Shown here: piece after piece, positions 12,401-25,500 of the stretch
How positions within the stretch are numbered: the first letter of the stretch is position 1
Layout: each line of letters begins with the position of its first letter
Assembly: GCA_029207755.1 (NCBI GenBank)
Contig: JARCOQ010000006.1
Location: 7,780,013-7,844,012, forward strand
Origin: Chamaea fasciata
Taxonomy: Eukaryota; Chordata; Aves; Passeriformes; Sylviidae
DNA length: 64,000 bases
Direction: 5' to 3'
The notes under the pieces: model-generated
What the model saw: only the letters and a program-made list of their open reading frames with translations
The model's database searches: none
What the model was told of the DNA's origin: nothing
Position numbers and translations under genes: made by a program

Positions 12401-15400
12401 TAACTCATACACTTCAGATAGAATTTTTTGCATTATTCAGTTAAGTACATTTTCATATTAATGAAACTTTCTTTTCCCTTTTACATGAACCAACATGGGT
12501 GTGTCAATTGAGCACTTACGGGCATCTAAACTAAGTGCAGGGACACTCTGATATTCAGACCCTGGTGTTCATCGACTAAATCCTGGGTAATGCCTCTGGG
12601 TCATGCAAAGTTTGACCTAAATCGTTGGTCTTTGAATTTAGTTACACAGGTGGAAAGCTGGGGTGGTTTATTGCTGTTGAATTGGCTAATTGAAGGGAAG
12701 CAGCACTGATATTACAACTGAAATAAGATTTACTGTCAGCCACACCACATACATCTTGTAGTTCAAGTAATAACAGCTGTTGTGAAGGATAATCCCTGAG
12801 GAGCAGTAACTTGTTGTTATGACTGTTCCCTTGAAATCTCTAAATTCATTTCAGCTCCATTTTGCAGTGCTTTAGGCCTTACTCATTGCTACTGAGTTGT
12901 ATCGTGTAGTTTCTGCAATTTGTTAAATATTTTTCAAACAAAGGAGAAGGCATGGTCATCCCTCAGAGGAATTTTTATTTTCCAGCTGAATGGGCAGACA
13001 ATAGGGTGTATTGTCAGCACAGTTGGTGTGTTGGTCTTCCCCCTTCCTGTCTTATTTTTGTGTATAATGTTTATTCTGTTTAAACTGGACAGTGCTAAAG
13101 CTGTCTGCCTCTCTTGGCTGCTGCTGGGCACAGAGGGGCCTTATTTATAGTGGTGTTGCTGATGTAAAGACCATGGCTCTTGGGGAGGATGATCAACATG
13201 TGACAGAATGTCATGGTTTGAACTCTCTGGTTGAGGAGGTAACCAATTAGGCAGGTAACTGCCCTGTTATCCCACAGAACTGCTGATGCTTGTGAAGGTA
13301 TTTCCCTTTTATTTCCTGGCAGACACAAGTGTTCAGGAGGAGGGATAGAAATCACTGCTGTGAAAATGGCCTCCATATGACAGAGAGAGAAGGTGGCATT
13401 GTGCTCTTTGGGCTAAGATTGGCATCAGGGAATAAAACTTCAGCATCAAGCAGCCCCAGACTGGCCCATTGCAGGGTCAGGCTGCTGACAGAGGTGTTGA
13501 AGCAAAGTGTCACACAAGGATGATTAATTACAGCCTCCTGAACCAGGAAGTGGAGTATAGCAGGTTTGATCCATGGAAAATTGTGAAAAGCTGGGATTAA
13601 GGGGCAACCAGTTTCTCTGGCTCTGCCAGCACTCTCTGCTTGTGCTCAACTTCACGCAGTGCTGGAAACAAAACAAACACAGGTGGCTCCTGGTCACTGC
13701 CATGGGAAGGGAGTTGTCATATTAATGACTGTTCAAAAAGACTTTCAAAGCCCTGCTGAGGTGATGGAAATTAATATTTTTGTCTCAAAAAAAACCCCAA
13801 AAAACAAACAAACCCAAACTGCATTTATTATCCAGGTTTTCTTTTTAATACAAATTTCAACACTTAAAAATGCGACCTTTCAGATTTTAATAGAATGTGA
13901 CTGGCCATAACTTTTTTGTTTTCCCATGTGGGATGTGGAAGTTGACTTTCTTAGAGGCCTAGTTTGGCTTTGTACTCTGAGCTGCATAATCTCTGTATGC
14001 CTGCAAGATCCCATTAATTTCCAGTGACTTTTCTCACTGTAGTTTGGTGATGGGAAGGGAAATCCAGTTATTTTTCAGGGTGTATTCTGGCTCTTCAGAG
14101 CCCAGGTTGGGCCTCTGTGTGAGGTCCTGGTGGAAATGACTTGGAGGTTCAAAGCTTTGGCTGTAATTTGGAAAAGTGATGCTCTCTTCTCTTCTGCAAC
14201 TTGTAAATAGCAGGTTGCACAGGTCCTGGTATTTGCTGGGTCCTTGGGGTATGATTTAAATTTAATCTTTAGTAGGCTTTGGTAAATTCAATTTAAATCC
14301 CATGTGGGAGCTGCAGAGAGTCCTGGGTACCTGTGGTTTGCAAAGTATAGTGTAAACTTCAAAAAATTCAGTTGTATTTGAGTCTCAGAAGTGAGAACAC
14401 CGAGTGTCATTTTGAGAAGAGGTAGGAAGACAGGTGATGTGATTACTAATAATTTTGGACAGTTGTAGAGAATATGTGGGTTGAGTGTTTTAAACCTCCC
14501 TTGCTGGTTTTTTGTTTTTCTGTTGGAAATAGGAACAGCATGTCCCAGACCAACCACCTCAGGCCTTGCCTCTGTGGTTGCTTTCTTTTGATACAAATCT
14601 GTGCTGCCACTCAAAGACCTAAAAATGGAAAGCCTGCCTAAAAGCTAATTTGGAAAAATAGACTCGACCTCAGCAAGATGAAGTACGCAGTCATGTGGGT
14701 GCAAATATTGGCAGGGAGAGAACGGAGACTCTTTTGATGCAATAGAGATTAATATCTCATTGATGGCACTGTGGACTAGTCTTAGTGTTTATTTATAATA
14801 GCTTTTTGTCCTTCATCTGCTTATTAATCTATAGTTGTTAACTTCAGGCTTTTGTTTTTGTAGCTGGGATTGAACTTTATTGCCATAGTATCCTGATTGA
14901 ACTGTGCACGCTGACCATAAAAATACAATTACACCCCCCTCCCCCCCAAATTAATGAAACCACCCCAAAACCCACTCACCACCCATGGTTAGTGAGTGTG
15001 GTCTTTGCTCCTTCTTGGTGGAGATTCAAGAAAATCTGAAACTGCCTGAAACTGGGGACAGTAGGGCTTGTTCTTAGTTCAAAGGCTCCATTTTTCAGTG
15101 TCTCCTACTGAAAGGTTACTGTGTCTTTACAAAGCCTTGCCAGTGAAGTCAGACTCCTGATACTTCCACCACAACAAATTGAAAGTGGATACTTGCTCAT
15201 TAATGCTACATCCTAATGCAGAAGGCTGACTTGCTTTGAAAGCCTTCCCAATACAGTAAGAAAGCTTAATTTTCTCATTTTAGTATTGATTGAAAAGAAG
15301 CCTCACATAGCCTGTTTTTTTTAAGGAGCACAGACTTCCTCACTTCCTTGCTAAAAAGTGAAAAGCTTTTTTGCTTAATAGGGCCCCCACAGTGAAAATA

Positions 15401-18400
15401 GTAGAACTAATTAACACTAATGAGAAACAGATGTATTGGAGAGCGTTGAAACTTGAGATTCTTAAGAGAAAGATTGGATTGATTTAGGCCTGACTAAATG
15501 GAATTAAAGAAAAAAAAAAAACAACCAGAAAAACCTTTAAAAAAAACAAGAAAGGGATGGATAAATTCTAAATAATAAAGAAAAACTTGTATAAAATACT
15601 TTGAAAATCTCAGTTCATTTTACTCTATGTATGTTTAAGAATTCTTTCATGGTATTTAGGAGCCAAACATTAGTGCTGTCATGGTGAATGAGACACAGAA
15701 AATGAGAAATACTTTTATTGTCCAAGTTAAAAATGACACAGAAAGCAAAGTTTAGGCAAGGTAAAGTATGATATTTAAACTGATCTCCCTTCTCCCACTG
15801 TGAGATCTTGATAATGTCTGTCTTTGAGGTCTTATAGATGCAGTTCTCCTCTCCAGGGCAACAGATGCACACAAACATGGTGGCTTGGACAACATGTTTG
15901 GTGAATGAGGACGTTGGAAAATGTTCTTGGTCAAACTTCTTGACATGCAGCTGAAGAACTGTCAGTAATTGTTAAGAATCAGAGTGCTATTAATTGAAAT
16001 ACAATAGACTTGAGCTATTTCTGCCTTATATTGTGCCTAATTTAGTCTTGTCTTTCAGCCAGTGAATGTTGAATTTTGCAGTGGTTAACCCCTACAGCAG
16101 CGCCAGAATTATCACTGTCCACATTTTGTGCACCCTGTGTAGCTCCATTACTTGTAAAGGGCCTTGCCATTTTCTGTGCTCTGTGGAGGCTCTCAGAAGT
16201 TCAGGGAACAGTCACACTTTCCTTGAAATAGATGGTAGATAATAGATAATTGCAATGATTTCATGTGCTGTGGGCTGACAATTACTCTGGTGTCACGTCC
16301 CATTGTACCTCCTCGCTTCTTCCAGGTGGGCGGTATCCAACAGAGAGATGCTCATGGCACAGAACAGTTCGTTGGAATTTAAACTGCACAGGTTATATTT
16401 CATTAGTTTATTGATGGGTGGAACAGCAAATCAAAGAGAAGCACTTCAGTATGCGAAAAACTTCCAGCCGTTCGCCCTGAATCATCAGAAAGGTAAATTT
16501 TTGGTCACATTAAGGGGATTTGAAGCACTGGGATATGGCACCTTGTAGTAGAACATAAATTGTGTTCCAAGTATGTTTTACTCCATTCTTTTCAGTTTGT
16601 TAAAGGCTTCTTCTTTTTGGATTTATCATGGATGTCTTGGTTTGGGACCTCCAACAATGTACAACCCAAATCCTTACAATTAAAATTATCTTCTTTTTTC
16701 TTTTTTAAGAGGGCTCAAAAATAATTTCCGAATGTTTGCACGTTTGCTTAAATTTAAGGTTTTTGACTCTTTAAATAAGATGTGGATTACATCTAGAATA
16801 GGCCTGCTGCCAGAGTAAGATGCTAAAAATGCAGAGGAATGTTCTTGGAATAGTCATTTGCTATTTTCTGCTGCGTGGGGTAATACAAAGAGAAATTAAA
16901 CTTTAGAAAAAAGGAGAACATGTGAGTTAAATGAACCATCTCAAGCTGAATCCAGCAAAGCCTATTTTTTAGGGTACTGTGTGTGTGTCAGAAAGCTTAC
17001 AAAAAGAGTAAACCTGCTAGAAGCAAATTTCCAGGCAGCACACCTTGCCAAACTCCCCAGCCAAAAAAGTAGCAGGAGTGGAGCTCTCCTGGCTGTCGTG
17101 GCCATAATTGTTTTGTTGTGGAGGTGAGGATGTGTGCTGTTGATCCAGTGTTTCTGCCTGTTTTCCATGTGAAAGCTACAGCTGGAGACACAATCTTTTG
17201 TTTGTTGCACAAACTGCTGTTCCTGGTCCCTTCCAGATATCCAGGTTCTGATGGGCAGCCTGGTGTACCTGCGACAAGGCATCGAGAACTCCCCGTACGT
17301 TCACCTGTTGGATGCCAACCAGTGGGCTGACATCTGTGACATCTTCACAAGGGATGCTTGTGCACTCCTGGGCCTCTCAGTTGAATCCCCTCTCAGTGTT
17401 AGGTATGCTGCTTTTCTCTTGCTTTTGAGACCAGGTACCTCGTGGTTTGGGTCCTGTTTCTTGTTGAGGACAAAAGACATTACTTTTGAGTAGGCTCATC
17501 TAGCTTGCATTAAATACAGGGTACAGTTACAATTAACAAGATCTGCAGAGATTAAAAACCAGAGGTTCCTGTGTACTGGGCTTTACCCTGCACCACTGCA
17601 GCTCAAGAGGAAGCATTCCTGGATGGAATTTATCTTTCATAGTTTAGACATAACTGTGAAAGATGAGGATGGCAATCAGCCAGTTATTCCCACAACAAAT
17701 GTGTGACAACTGTTCCTGCTGTTCAACTCAAAAATAACCCTGAAAATGTGGCCATGGTTCTATCAGCATTTGATAATTTTGGTCCTTAATCCACACATTA
17801 CTGGTCTTCTTCTTCGGAGAATGCTTAACAGTTACGCTGCCGTTTCAGCTGTTAAAATTTCCAAATTGTCTGCTGGGCCTCTTTAGCAAAGAAAAAAGAG
17901 GCACTTTCAAGCTCAGTAGCAAATCTGACAAAATGCAAATCTGTAGGAGGCTGTTGGAAATATGAAGAAAACCCAACCTAATCTCCTAGCTTCTTTGAAG
18001 ATAAAACAGATTAGCTGCTATTTAGCCTTTGCATGTCAATTCCCCCAGTACATTCCCCTGATGTTCTCATTTTCCTTTCAGGTGTTAAATAGAAAATAAA
18101 TTATATGTGTCTTTCTTGGCTGGATTTGGTACTTACCAGAAGCTTCACTGCTTCCTCTTTTTTTATTTGTTTGTTTTGGCTTTTTTTTTTTCTTTTTACT
18201 GTTTCCATTCACTATTGTTGGACTTCTGTACTTAGTTTAGAACTCCCACATTGTTAAACCTTTTGCTTTTCCTGCTTGTACCTCAGTCACAAAATACACC
18301 AGAAACAACAAAGGGAGCTGTTCAGACTAATTGTTTTTCTACAGTAACCTTTCAAGTTTCAGTTTGAGTGTTTTATAGGTATTTAGAGCTTAAATCTCTG

Positions 18401-21400
18401 GGTTATGGCTTTCATCTTCCTCTTGTTTCATTCAAATAACCAGCAGTCCTTTAGATTTTCATTGCTCCTGCACTGATGCTGCAATACAGTTCTCAGAGCA
18501 AATGGCCAAGAGATTTTCAGTGAAGTGGAAAATCCCTGTTACTGATGTTTAGAGTGGCTGGACATTTGCTCTGCTCCTGGTGTGGAATTGATTGTGCTGA
18601 AATATATTGACTGTATAGGTGATATCGATGCTCTTGTCATAAACAAGACTGTTGTAAACTGATGTGACCTTGGAGTGCTGCAGATCCTTTAGGAATTAAA
18701 CAAGCTTGAAGTAAAATCCCTGCTGTAAAATATTTTGCTTTCTAGAACATGAGTAGCAGGCACCTTTTTAATGCTGATTGGCTTCTCCAATATTTATCTA
18801 ATCCTATACAGCCCTCATGGTCTGAGTTACGTGGAGACAGTGGAAAAACTCTTGTGTTATAGAGGTTGTGGTTCAGGGTCTTGAAGAACCATGGGAATTT
18901 GAATTTACTCTTCACTTGAGTTTTTGTATTCTAAAAGGGCTCTTCAGAGGTGTTGTCACACAAATACTGTTCGTTAGATTTTTCACAGGGTTAACACGAG
19001 TTACACTTAGGGCTGAATTAACAACAAAGCAAAGTGTAAGGGTTAAAATGGCCAGGTGGAGGTGAGAGATATAATTTATTTATACATACGTATTTTAGCT
19101 TAGGCAAGAGATCCACACGTTTCAGGTAGAGGAAAGGCATGACTTATGTAGACAATAAAACTTGCACAAATAGTAAAATAATCTGCTGAACAAACAGAGC
19201 AGACTGATAGCAAAGGTTAAATCCTGTTTCTGTTGCTGGTGATTTCCAGTACTGTCATTAGACTTAAATCCATCAAATCATCTCTTAATTTGTGGAAACT
19301 GTTTTGTAAAATATTGAAATATTTCCAAATAATGTGCTAAGTTCTGGTAGTGGGAAAATCCCAGAGGAAGCTGAACTGTTTGTTGGGACACAGACTTTGG
19401 GCAGTTTTATACTGCTGTTCCTGTCACAGGCCCTGGTTTGCTTCCTTTCCTTACCTACCTGCTTTTTGTACATTTCTTTTCTTGGTTTAAGGTGGAGGTG
19501 GAAAGACATGTTTCTTTACGTGGTAATTATGCGTAATTAAAGGACTGTGGGTTGTGTGTACGTGTGGGTTACATGGAAACTCTTAGGCTGCGTGTGCTCC
19601 ACCATAGCTGAGAGCAACCTCCTGTCTAAACTAATGTGATGTCTTCCTCGTGTACAGCTCAAAATCGAAGTAGGTGGTGGAAGAGACCAATTCATTATAA
19701 ATCTCAGAGGAGGGATTAACTGTTGTTTTCTGTCCAGAATATTGTCCCTGAGGGCCCCAGCCTAAAATGCATGGATAACTGATAACCTGCCCCAAAACTC
19801 TTGCTTTTCTGTACTTCTAAGCTTCCTCCAAGTATAACAGGATGTAAATGAAAAAATACAAAAACCTTGTGTCCCAGTTAACCTTTAAAACAGAAATGTG
19901 AAAAATGTTGGTTTCCTAACATGCACTTTATGTCCTTTTTCTGCAGTTTTTCAGCAGGTTGTGTAGCATTACCAGCTCTAATCAATATCAAGGCAGTTAT
20001 TGAGCAAAGGCAGTGCACAGGGGTTTGGAACCAGAAGGATGAACTCCCGGTGAGTGGGTGCTGAACTACCCCTGGGGCAGATTCCTAATGGCAAATGCTG
20101 TTTTCAGGTTTCTTCTGTGCTGCATGGGATGTTTTACATGGCCACCACCTCCAGCAGCTCTGGGGCTTGGGGCTCTCTGCTGCACAGAGCCCTGGGGCTC
20201 ACAGACCCCCCACACACCCAGACACTGACCCAACCCGCCACACAGGCTGCCCCAGACATGACACTGCCCTCAGCAGCTCCCCCCAGGACACACCTAAAGC
20301 GTGAGTGCAGACAGCCAAGATGCCTTCCTTCTCCTTGGCTGGAAATGATTCACCAGTGAAAGTGCAAACTCCAGATTCACAGGCAAACATGTGCTCATGG
20401 ATGCTCAGTTACAGCATGGCCCTCCTAGCCCCTTTTACACCCTTTTCCAGCTGTTCCTCTGCAGTCTCCTTCCCCTGCACTTTCCTCCTACAGTTTATAC
20501 AGTTCTACTGATCCCCCCCCCCCCTCTCCTCAGAGACCCTCAGGTTTAGATTTGTATCTGTTGCAAAGTCCAAGTTCGGTTGCAGTTTCTTGATGACCTG
20601 TCAAGGTTGTTTCTTGTTATTATCTCCATTATTTTTGTCCATCAGGTTGGTACCTCTCAGTTTTGTTTGTTGCTCCCTCTTTTACTTGTTATCCCGTTTT
20701 GCATTGGAAAGGTCTTTGATAAATGACCTTCAAGAAACTGTTGTTCTCACCTTCCACTTACCCAGAGGTGTTTCTGTATAACTGGAAAGAAAATGGATCC
20801 CACAGAGAAACATTCACTTTCCCTAGCTAGGGTTGAGCTCAGTCCAGGGCTGGCTTTGCACTGGCTCTTTATCAGGCAGACAGGAGATGAAAGAATAAGT
20901 GCTGCATCTGGGGACATGGGAATTGGGATCCAGTGCATTATGCTTCCAGCACATCTCATTTATATCAGTTGAAATGAAGTTCAGTTGTTATGAAACCCCA
21001 GTTTCCCTTTATAGCTCTTACTGAGTGTGTGCAGCTCTCCAATGACCTGCTCCTGATTTGGAAAGGAAACTTATTTAGTGCAAACTGGGCATGAACTGAG
21101 TTAGCCTCTTCGACTGCAGCTGGAAGAGATTAATTTATAGAGTAAAGATGAGCGTTGAGTTTTCTCCCAGCTGTATTTTCTGTAATGCTGAGAGTGTAAC
21201 CTCTGAGTGTGACAGATTCCTGCCTTGCTGTCCAACCAGGAATGAATAGCTAGGGAGCATTTGGAAAAAGACTGCTGTCTGATGCAAATCAGTTAGTAAT
21301 ACATATGTGTCTCCTTGCATTTTCTAAACTGAAGGGTCTCTAGTGTGCTCTGCTAAGGCAGTATGGGGGTGGGAGGTCTTCTTTTCATTGTGCAAAGACA

Positions 21401-23844
21401 GATTAAGTAGCAGATTAAGACATTAAAAGGTCACGTCAGGTTTTGTTGAAGGTAAAACCTTTGGAAGAGAAGACTGGTCAGAGACAGGTGCTTTAGGTAC
21501 ACAAGGTGTGATTTTTGCAGTTCTCATTTAATTACTGAAGTCAAAAACCTGTTCTTCTCTGTTATGTGTCCGCTTCTGAAATAATTTTGTCCTCATGGCA
21601 AGAGTTGTACTGCACAAGTATCTTCTCTGTTGTTACTGAAAATTAGTGATGGTGATATACTTTATAATTCACATAACATGAAGGTGCTGGCAGAGCCTTT
21701 CAAGAAGCTGTAGAACATGAATATAGTCAATCCAAGGGTTTTTCTCTTTTTTAATATCCCCCTAAAATGAAATCTATAAACTACTTTTTATTTCCTAGCC
21801 AGTGATTTCCAGAAAGTCTTAATGGGTCACCAGCTCAGTTTTCCTGCCAGGACATAGATCTGCAAAAAAATTTGCACTTGTCCCTTGGCAGAATATGCTG
21901 TTTTGTTGTTACTCCCCATCCCCAACATAAATCATAATTTTAAGATTACAATTAAGTATTTTTGGCTGGGAAATTGTCAGGCATCCACACAATGGATTTT
22001 GTTGCTTTCACAGCTGAATTGTGAAATCTGTTAAGTTAATGACCTAAAGGGATATTATCCGGAAATGTAATTTCCCAAGATAAATTTTCATGTTACTTTC
22101 TTTCACAGATTGAAGTGGACCTCGGTAAAAAGTGCTGGTATCATTCAATATTTGCCTGTCCCATTCTTCGTCAGCAAACAACAGATAATAATCCACCTAT
22201 GAAATTAGTCTGTGGTCATATTATATCCAGAGATGCTTTGAATAAAATGTTTAATGGCAGCAAGTAAGTACCATTCTTTTATTTCAAACAACATACAGAC
22301 AAGGACACATCTTAAGACTAGAATGCTGTTTTTTGGGAAAACTGAGTCCATAATTATGTGATTGGTGGAAGCTTGTTAATCTTGGAGCATGGCTTGAAAG
22401 CTGGATAAGCTGTGATGATGCACTAGAGAAAAGGATAATAAACTCTCTGATGTTGTTGAAAGTGAGCTTGCATGAAGGAGTGCAGTGAGCAGAGCAATTT
22501 TTCACATTGTAACCACCATTGTGTTGTCTTAAATTCAAACTGGATGGCTTTACACACACAGTTTTTCCTTGGGAGCAAGGTTAGTAATGCATGAAAAAAT
22601 CTCTTGAAAAATAAAATTAAACCTCTGGGGGATATGTGGCTTAGTTATTGAGCAAGGAGGGGAATTATAGCTGTGGAAATACTCATCCTTAGATATCCAT
22701 GGGGTGCTTCAGGCTTTTGGGAAGCAGAAAAATGGGAGAGAGAAATCTATACAGATTTTCTTGAGGAAGAACAGTGGTTATTTGCATTGAATATATGCAG
22801 CTTCTGGGGAGGCTGTCAGCTTAATTTAGAGCTGTAAGTCATTCTGGGAAATCCAGTGTGAAAATAAGTGAGGCTATGAATGGAAATGTCAAGTGACGTT
22901 TGCATTCTGTGCCCTGTTAGAAAAGCCTTAAGGGATGCCTTTGTGGGTGACTTTGGGTAACTTTAGCCATTTTAAGCTGTAAACTTGCTGCTACATCATT
23001 CCTGTCCCTGATCACTCATTCCTGGTGTTTTCATTGATCATTTTTACTGACAGCACAGCTCTGACAATATTTACTGTGGAAGGGTGGGTAGGGGGAGAAG
23101 GTAAAATGCCCTAACGTAGGAGATGGGGAGCAAAATGGATCAATGCTTCAAAAAAGGATCAATTTCTTCGAAGAGAAGAAATACTGTGAGTGGGTGGGAT
23201 TATATGAGTGGAGACCTCAACAGGGAGACCAGGCTGACCCTTCGGTCATAGCCTGCAGGAGCTAATCTAAGTGGGGTAGAAAATCACAGCATTTTGGGAA
23301 CCAGACACTCAAATGAGCTGGATATTGAGGAAGCCACAGTGAAAGCTACCAGCTGATTTAAAATTACTGCAAGGCCAGGCTGGATGGGGCTCCAGGCAGC
23401 CTGGTCTAGTGGAAAGTGTCCCTGCCCATGGCAGCAGAGTTGGAATGAGGTGGTCCTTAAGTCTACTTCCAACCTGAACCATTCTGTAATTCTAAAATGC
23501 ATCAAGCAAATCCAGAAGTAGAAATAATAACTACAGAGAAATTGCTTTTTATGATAATCTAATAATTCAGGGGCTTGTGGGTGAAAGGTGAGAGACTATA
23601 ACTAGAAGGAAAAGAAAGCATGGTAAGTTCTCTTTCAGCTAAGGGTGACTTTTAATAGAGCCAAGCTTTGTGGCTTAAGAGTGCAATTGTTTCCTGCTAA
23701 CGGGAGGGGGGGAACTCAATACCTTTAATGCTCTATTGTCACACATTGCCCCAATTCTAACACATTGTCTTTGTCCCCAGATTAAAATGCCCCTATTGTC
23801 CAATGGAACAGAGCCCTGGAGATGCCAAACAGATATTTTTCTGA
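286..23844 (+). CDS. RMND5A: RMND5A, CTLH/GID complex RING-type E3 ubiquitin ligase subunit (complete, 9 coding exons)
   Basis: Coding exons are 286-427, 4923-5065, 11287-11421, 11579-11679, 16326-16492, 17237-17402, 19947-20049, 22109-22263 and 23781-23844. All introns are GT/AG and the phases join to 1,176 nt, that is 391 aa plus TGA, the same length as the mammalian protein and nearly identical to it as I know it. Known family domains fit the read: N-terminal [15 protein letters not shown]; LisH around 114-146; CTLH around 153-210 followed by CRA; and a degenerate C-terminal RING around 336-377 with [19 protein letters not shown] and KCPYCP. RMND5A pairs with MAEA as the catalytic core of the CTLH (GID) ubiquitin ligase in cytoplasm and nucleus. 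It is convergent with the CD8 genes. I see no frameshift or damaged splice site, so this is a functional gene. Exon 2 carries [11 protein letters not shown] where mammals differ slightly. Confidence 0.97.
428..4922 (+). other. RMND5A: RMND5A intron 1
   Basis: A 4.5-kb intron that begins GC-rich and turns AT-rich. It contains a CR1 fragment (about 703-934) and a T-rich tract at 1147-1180. I see no other gene; the small open frames lack family resemblance. Confidence 0.9.
703..934 (+). mobile_element. CR1 LINE 3' fragment, sense orientation
   Basis: The sequence has the typical CR1 3' end: ccagagagtggctgggcact, ccccagggaggtggtcgcag, a ctggactcgatggttctggt-type segment, cccttccaact and a terminal gtgattctgtga. 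It is a 5'-truncated, non-coding copy inside RMND5A intron 1. Confidence 0.85.
4923..5065 (+). CDS. RMND5A: RMND5A exon 2
   Basis: Acceptor tcttttgtccag, donor AAG|gtattt. Encodes residues 48-95, including [18 protein letters not shown] sequence (here [15 protein letters not shown]) and [13 protein letters not shown]. Confidence 0.95.
5066..11286 (+). other. RMND5A: RMND5A intron 2
   Basis: A 6.2-kb AT-rich intron. It holds one CR1 tail (5465-5600) and a short TA/GT microsatellite near 5396-5418. No exon-like conserved frame or RNA gene was recognised. Confidence 0.85.
5465..5600 (+). mobile_element. CR1 LINE 3' fragment, sense orientation
   Basis: A diverged CR1 tail: ggcttccccatccctgggag, a gcagtctggtctaataggaa segment, ccatggcaaagggttggaac, ending in the direct repeat attctgtgattctgtaa typical of the CR1 3' terminus. 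Confidence 0.8.
11287..11421 (+). CDS. RMND5A: RMND5A exon 3
   Basis: Acceptor gtgtttcag, donor CAG|gtaaca. Encodes residues 96-140 in phase 0: [15 protein letters not shown] to [10 protein letters not shown], which enters the LisH motif. Confidence 0.95.
11579..11679 (+). CDS. RMND5A: RMND5A exon 4
   Basis: Acceptor cttttcag after a T-rich tract, donor GA|gtgagt. Encodes residues 141 to about 174: [20 protein letters not shown] onward to VLRPALE, the LisH/CTLH boundary. Intron 3 before it is only 157 bases. Confidence 0.95.
11680..16325 (+). other. RMND5A: RMND5A intron 4
   Basis: A 4.6-kb AT-rich intron with a C-rich tract near 14934-14948 and an A-rich stretch near 15509-15547. No other feature recognised. 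Confidence 0.85.
16326..16492 (+). CDS. RMND5A: RMND5A exon 5
   Basis: Acceptor cttcttccag, donor AAAG|gtaaat. Encodes residues 174-229: [20 protein letters not shown] onward to the CTLH segment ending ALNHQK. Confidence 0.95.
16493..17236 (+). other. RMND5A: RMND5A intron 5
   Basis: A 744-base AT-rich intron; nothing recognised inside. Confidence 0.9.
17237..17402 (+). CDS. RMND5A: RMND5A exon 6
   Basis: Acceptor cccttccag, donor AG|gtatgc. Encodes about residues 230-285: [20 protein letters not shown] through the CRA region to [12 protein letters not shown]. Confidence 0.95.
17403..19946 (+). other. RMND5A: RMND5A intron 6
   Basis: A 2.5-kb AT-rich intron with a T-rich tract at about 18155-18198. 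No further feature recognised. Confidence 0.85.
19947..20049 (+). CDS. RMND5A: RMND5A exon 7
   Basis: Acceptor ttctgcag, donor CCG|gtgagt. Encodes residues 285-319: [20 protein letters not shown] to WNQKDELP. Confidence 0.95.
20050..22108 (+). other. RMND5A: RMND5A intron 7
   Basis: A 2.1-kb intron with a GC-richer first 300 bases, a poly-C run at about 20512-20524 and AT-rich remainder. No other gene recognised. Confidence 0.85.
22109..22263 (+). CDS. RMND5A: RMND5A exon 8
   Basis: Acceptor tttcacag, donor AA|gtaagt. Encodes residues 320-370, [20 protein letters not shown] through [17 protein letters not shown], the first part of the degenerate RING. Confidence 0.95.
22264..23780 (+). other. 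RMND5A: RMND5A intron 8
   Basis: A 1.5-kb intron containing a CR1 tail at 23370-23494; otherwise nothing recognised. Confidence 0.85.
23370..23494 (+). mobile_element. CR1 LINE 3' fragment, sense orientation
   Basis: Contains the CR1-like segments ggctggatggggctccaggc, agcctggtctagtggaaagt, gtccctgcccatggcagcag, acttccaacctgaaccattc and a terminal attctgtaattcta repeat. Short, non-coding, in RMND5A intron 8. Confidence 0.85.
23781..23844 (+). CDS. RMND5A: RMND5A exon 9 (coding part)
   Basis: Acceptor ttgtccccag. Encodes the final residues [20 protein letters not shown] followed by TGA at 23842-23844; it supplies the last two RING cysteines. Confidence 0.95.
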
Positions 23845-25500
23845 AGAAAAGTTTCATTATGCAGTTTGTAAGTGACACTCTGGATTTCAGGTGCATTTCA
23901 GGAGAATTAAAACACACTTGTACCCTTTTATGCAGCAGACTGAGGACTCCTATGTTTGTATAAGCTAATGCTACAGAAACTCTGCCAACATTTAGTATAT
24001 ACATACCAAGTGGAAATGCTACAGAAATATTATTACCATAGGGCTTTACTCTACTCTTGGTCTCCATACCTGATCAAGTTACTACACCAGCAGTTGTCAT
24101 TCAATGCAGGTTTTTGTACTTAATTATATGGTGACTTTTTACTTTTTAAAAGCAGAAATTGATCACCCCCATTTGTTTAATATTCTTCCTGCTATTATTC
24201 TATCATTTTATTGATAACTGTCATCTTAGAGAATGTTTGTGGACAAAGTTTTATTTCCTGTAATGTGTACATAATTAAAGGTAAATACTTCAGAAAAAAA
24301 AGTTTGATAAATTGAATAGTCGTTATAAAACTAATTTGTATTTTTTTTTGCTGAAAATGCTGTGATATATTCTGAGTTTTTCTTTCAAACATTTTTTCAA
24401 CTTTCACATAGAATTCAAAGTAAATGTTGCATATATATAAAGTATATAAAATATATAGCCCCAAGGGGCTACCTGTTGAAATCCATCACTAATTTATAAG
24501 GGTGATGTGCGGCAAAACTACTACTGGGGCAGAGAGGGAAGAGGAAATCTTGTTCCTCTGGTTTCACAATTGAGAAATGTTTGTGTAAGAGAACATTCAA
24601 TAAATTCTGAAGTGGAAATGCTTTTAGTTGATGACATTTGCTCTCTGGCCTTTGTAGTCATGTTCTTTGAACTTTGTATTCAGGATTAGGCTATAAATGT
24701 CATGTTGCTGTATAGTTTAATAGTCATTATAGTGTGCTATTTATAAACAGTTATCAAAACCAAATAAATTGTAGAAGTATTCATTGTTGAATGGGGGGAA
24801 AGCATGTTCTGATGCAATCTACTGATCACGACTCTGCACTTGGCAGAACTGGGCCCTACATCATATATTAGGAGGTAGCAAGTTTTCTGTAGCTTGAGAA
24901 CACTTTGCTTCTAGCCTTGTTTTTGTAGTAGAATATTACTGCCATTGCCACTTTCTCTGCTGAATTTGTCATATTGTTGACTAGGTAAATTTGTACTCAT
25001 AAAGGAGACGTAGATCACAGCAGTTAAATCTTTTTTAGTGTGCATATATTTGTATTTATTGCACTGTCCTATAGTAGGGCAAGCAGCCATAAGGCATGCA
25101 AAGCTACATGTAAAATTATATTTCTGTATTGTGTAGTTAAAAAACAACCACCAACCAACCCCAAGCTTGTCTGGTTGAACACTGACACACTGGTTGAAAG
25201 CACTAGCACAATGCACTACAGCGAAGACCGTCTTTGGGAAATCTACACCTTTTGAATTTGTCTGTCACCTGACTGGAGAGACTTGAGTTGGACTCCTATG
25301 GGATCAATGACAATGGACAAACCTACAGAGACATTATAAAGTGAGGAGCGAGTCAAGGCACACAAATTTTAAACTTCTGATGTGTGTTTGATACATGTGG
25401 AAAAAAACAGGTGTGTGATTTTCTGCAAAATTTACATTGTATTCACACTGAGTTCCAAACCACCACGCTACCATGTGGTCAAATCAACAATAAACGGGTG
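23845..25500 (+). other. RMND5A: RMND5A 3' UTR (probable extent)
   Basis: AT-rich, non-coding sequence follows the stop codon. Candidate polyadenylation signals AATAAA are seen at 24599-24604, 24763-24768 and 25489-25494, and a further one at 26146-26151. The family commonly has long 3' UTRs, so use of a distal site is likely, but which site is used cannot be told from sequence. Confidence 0.55.
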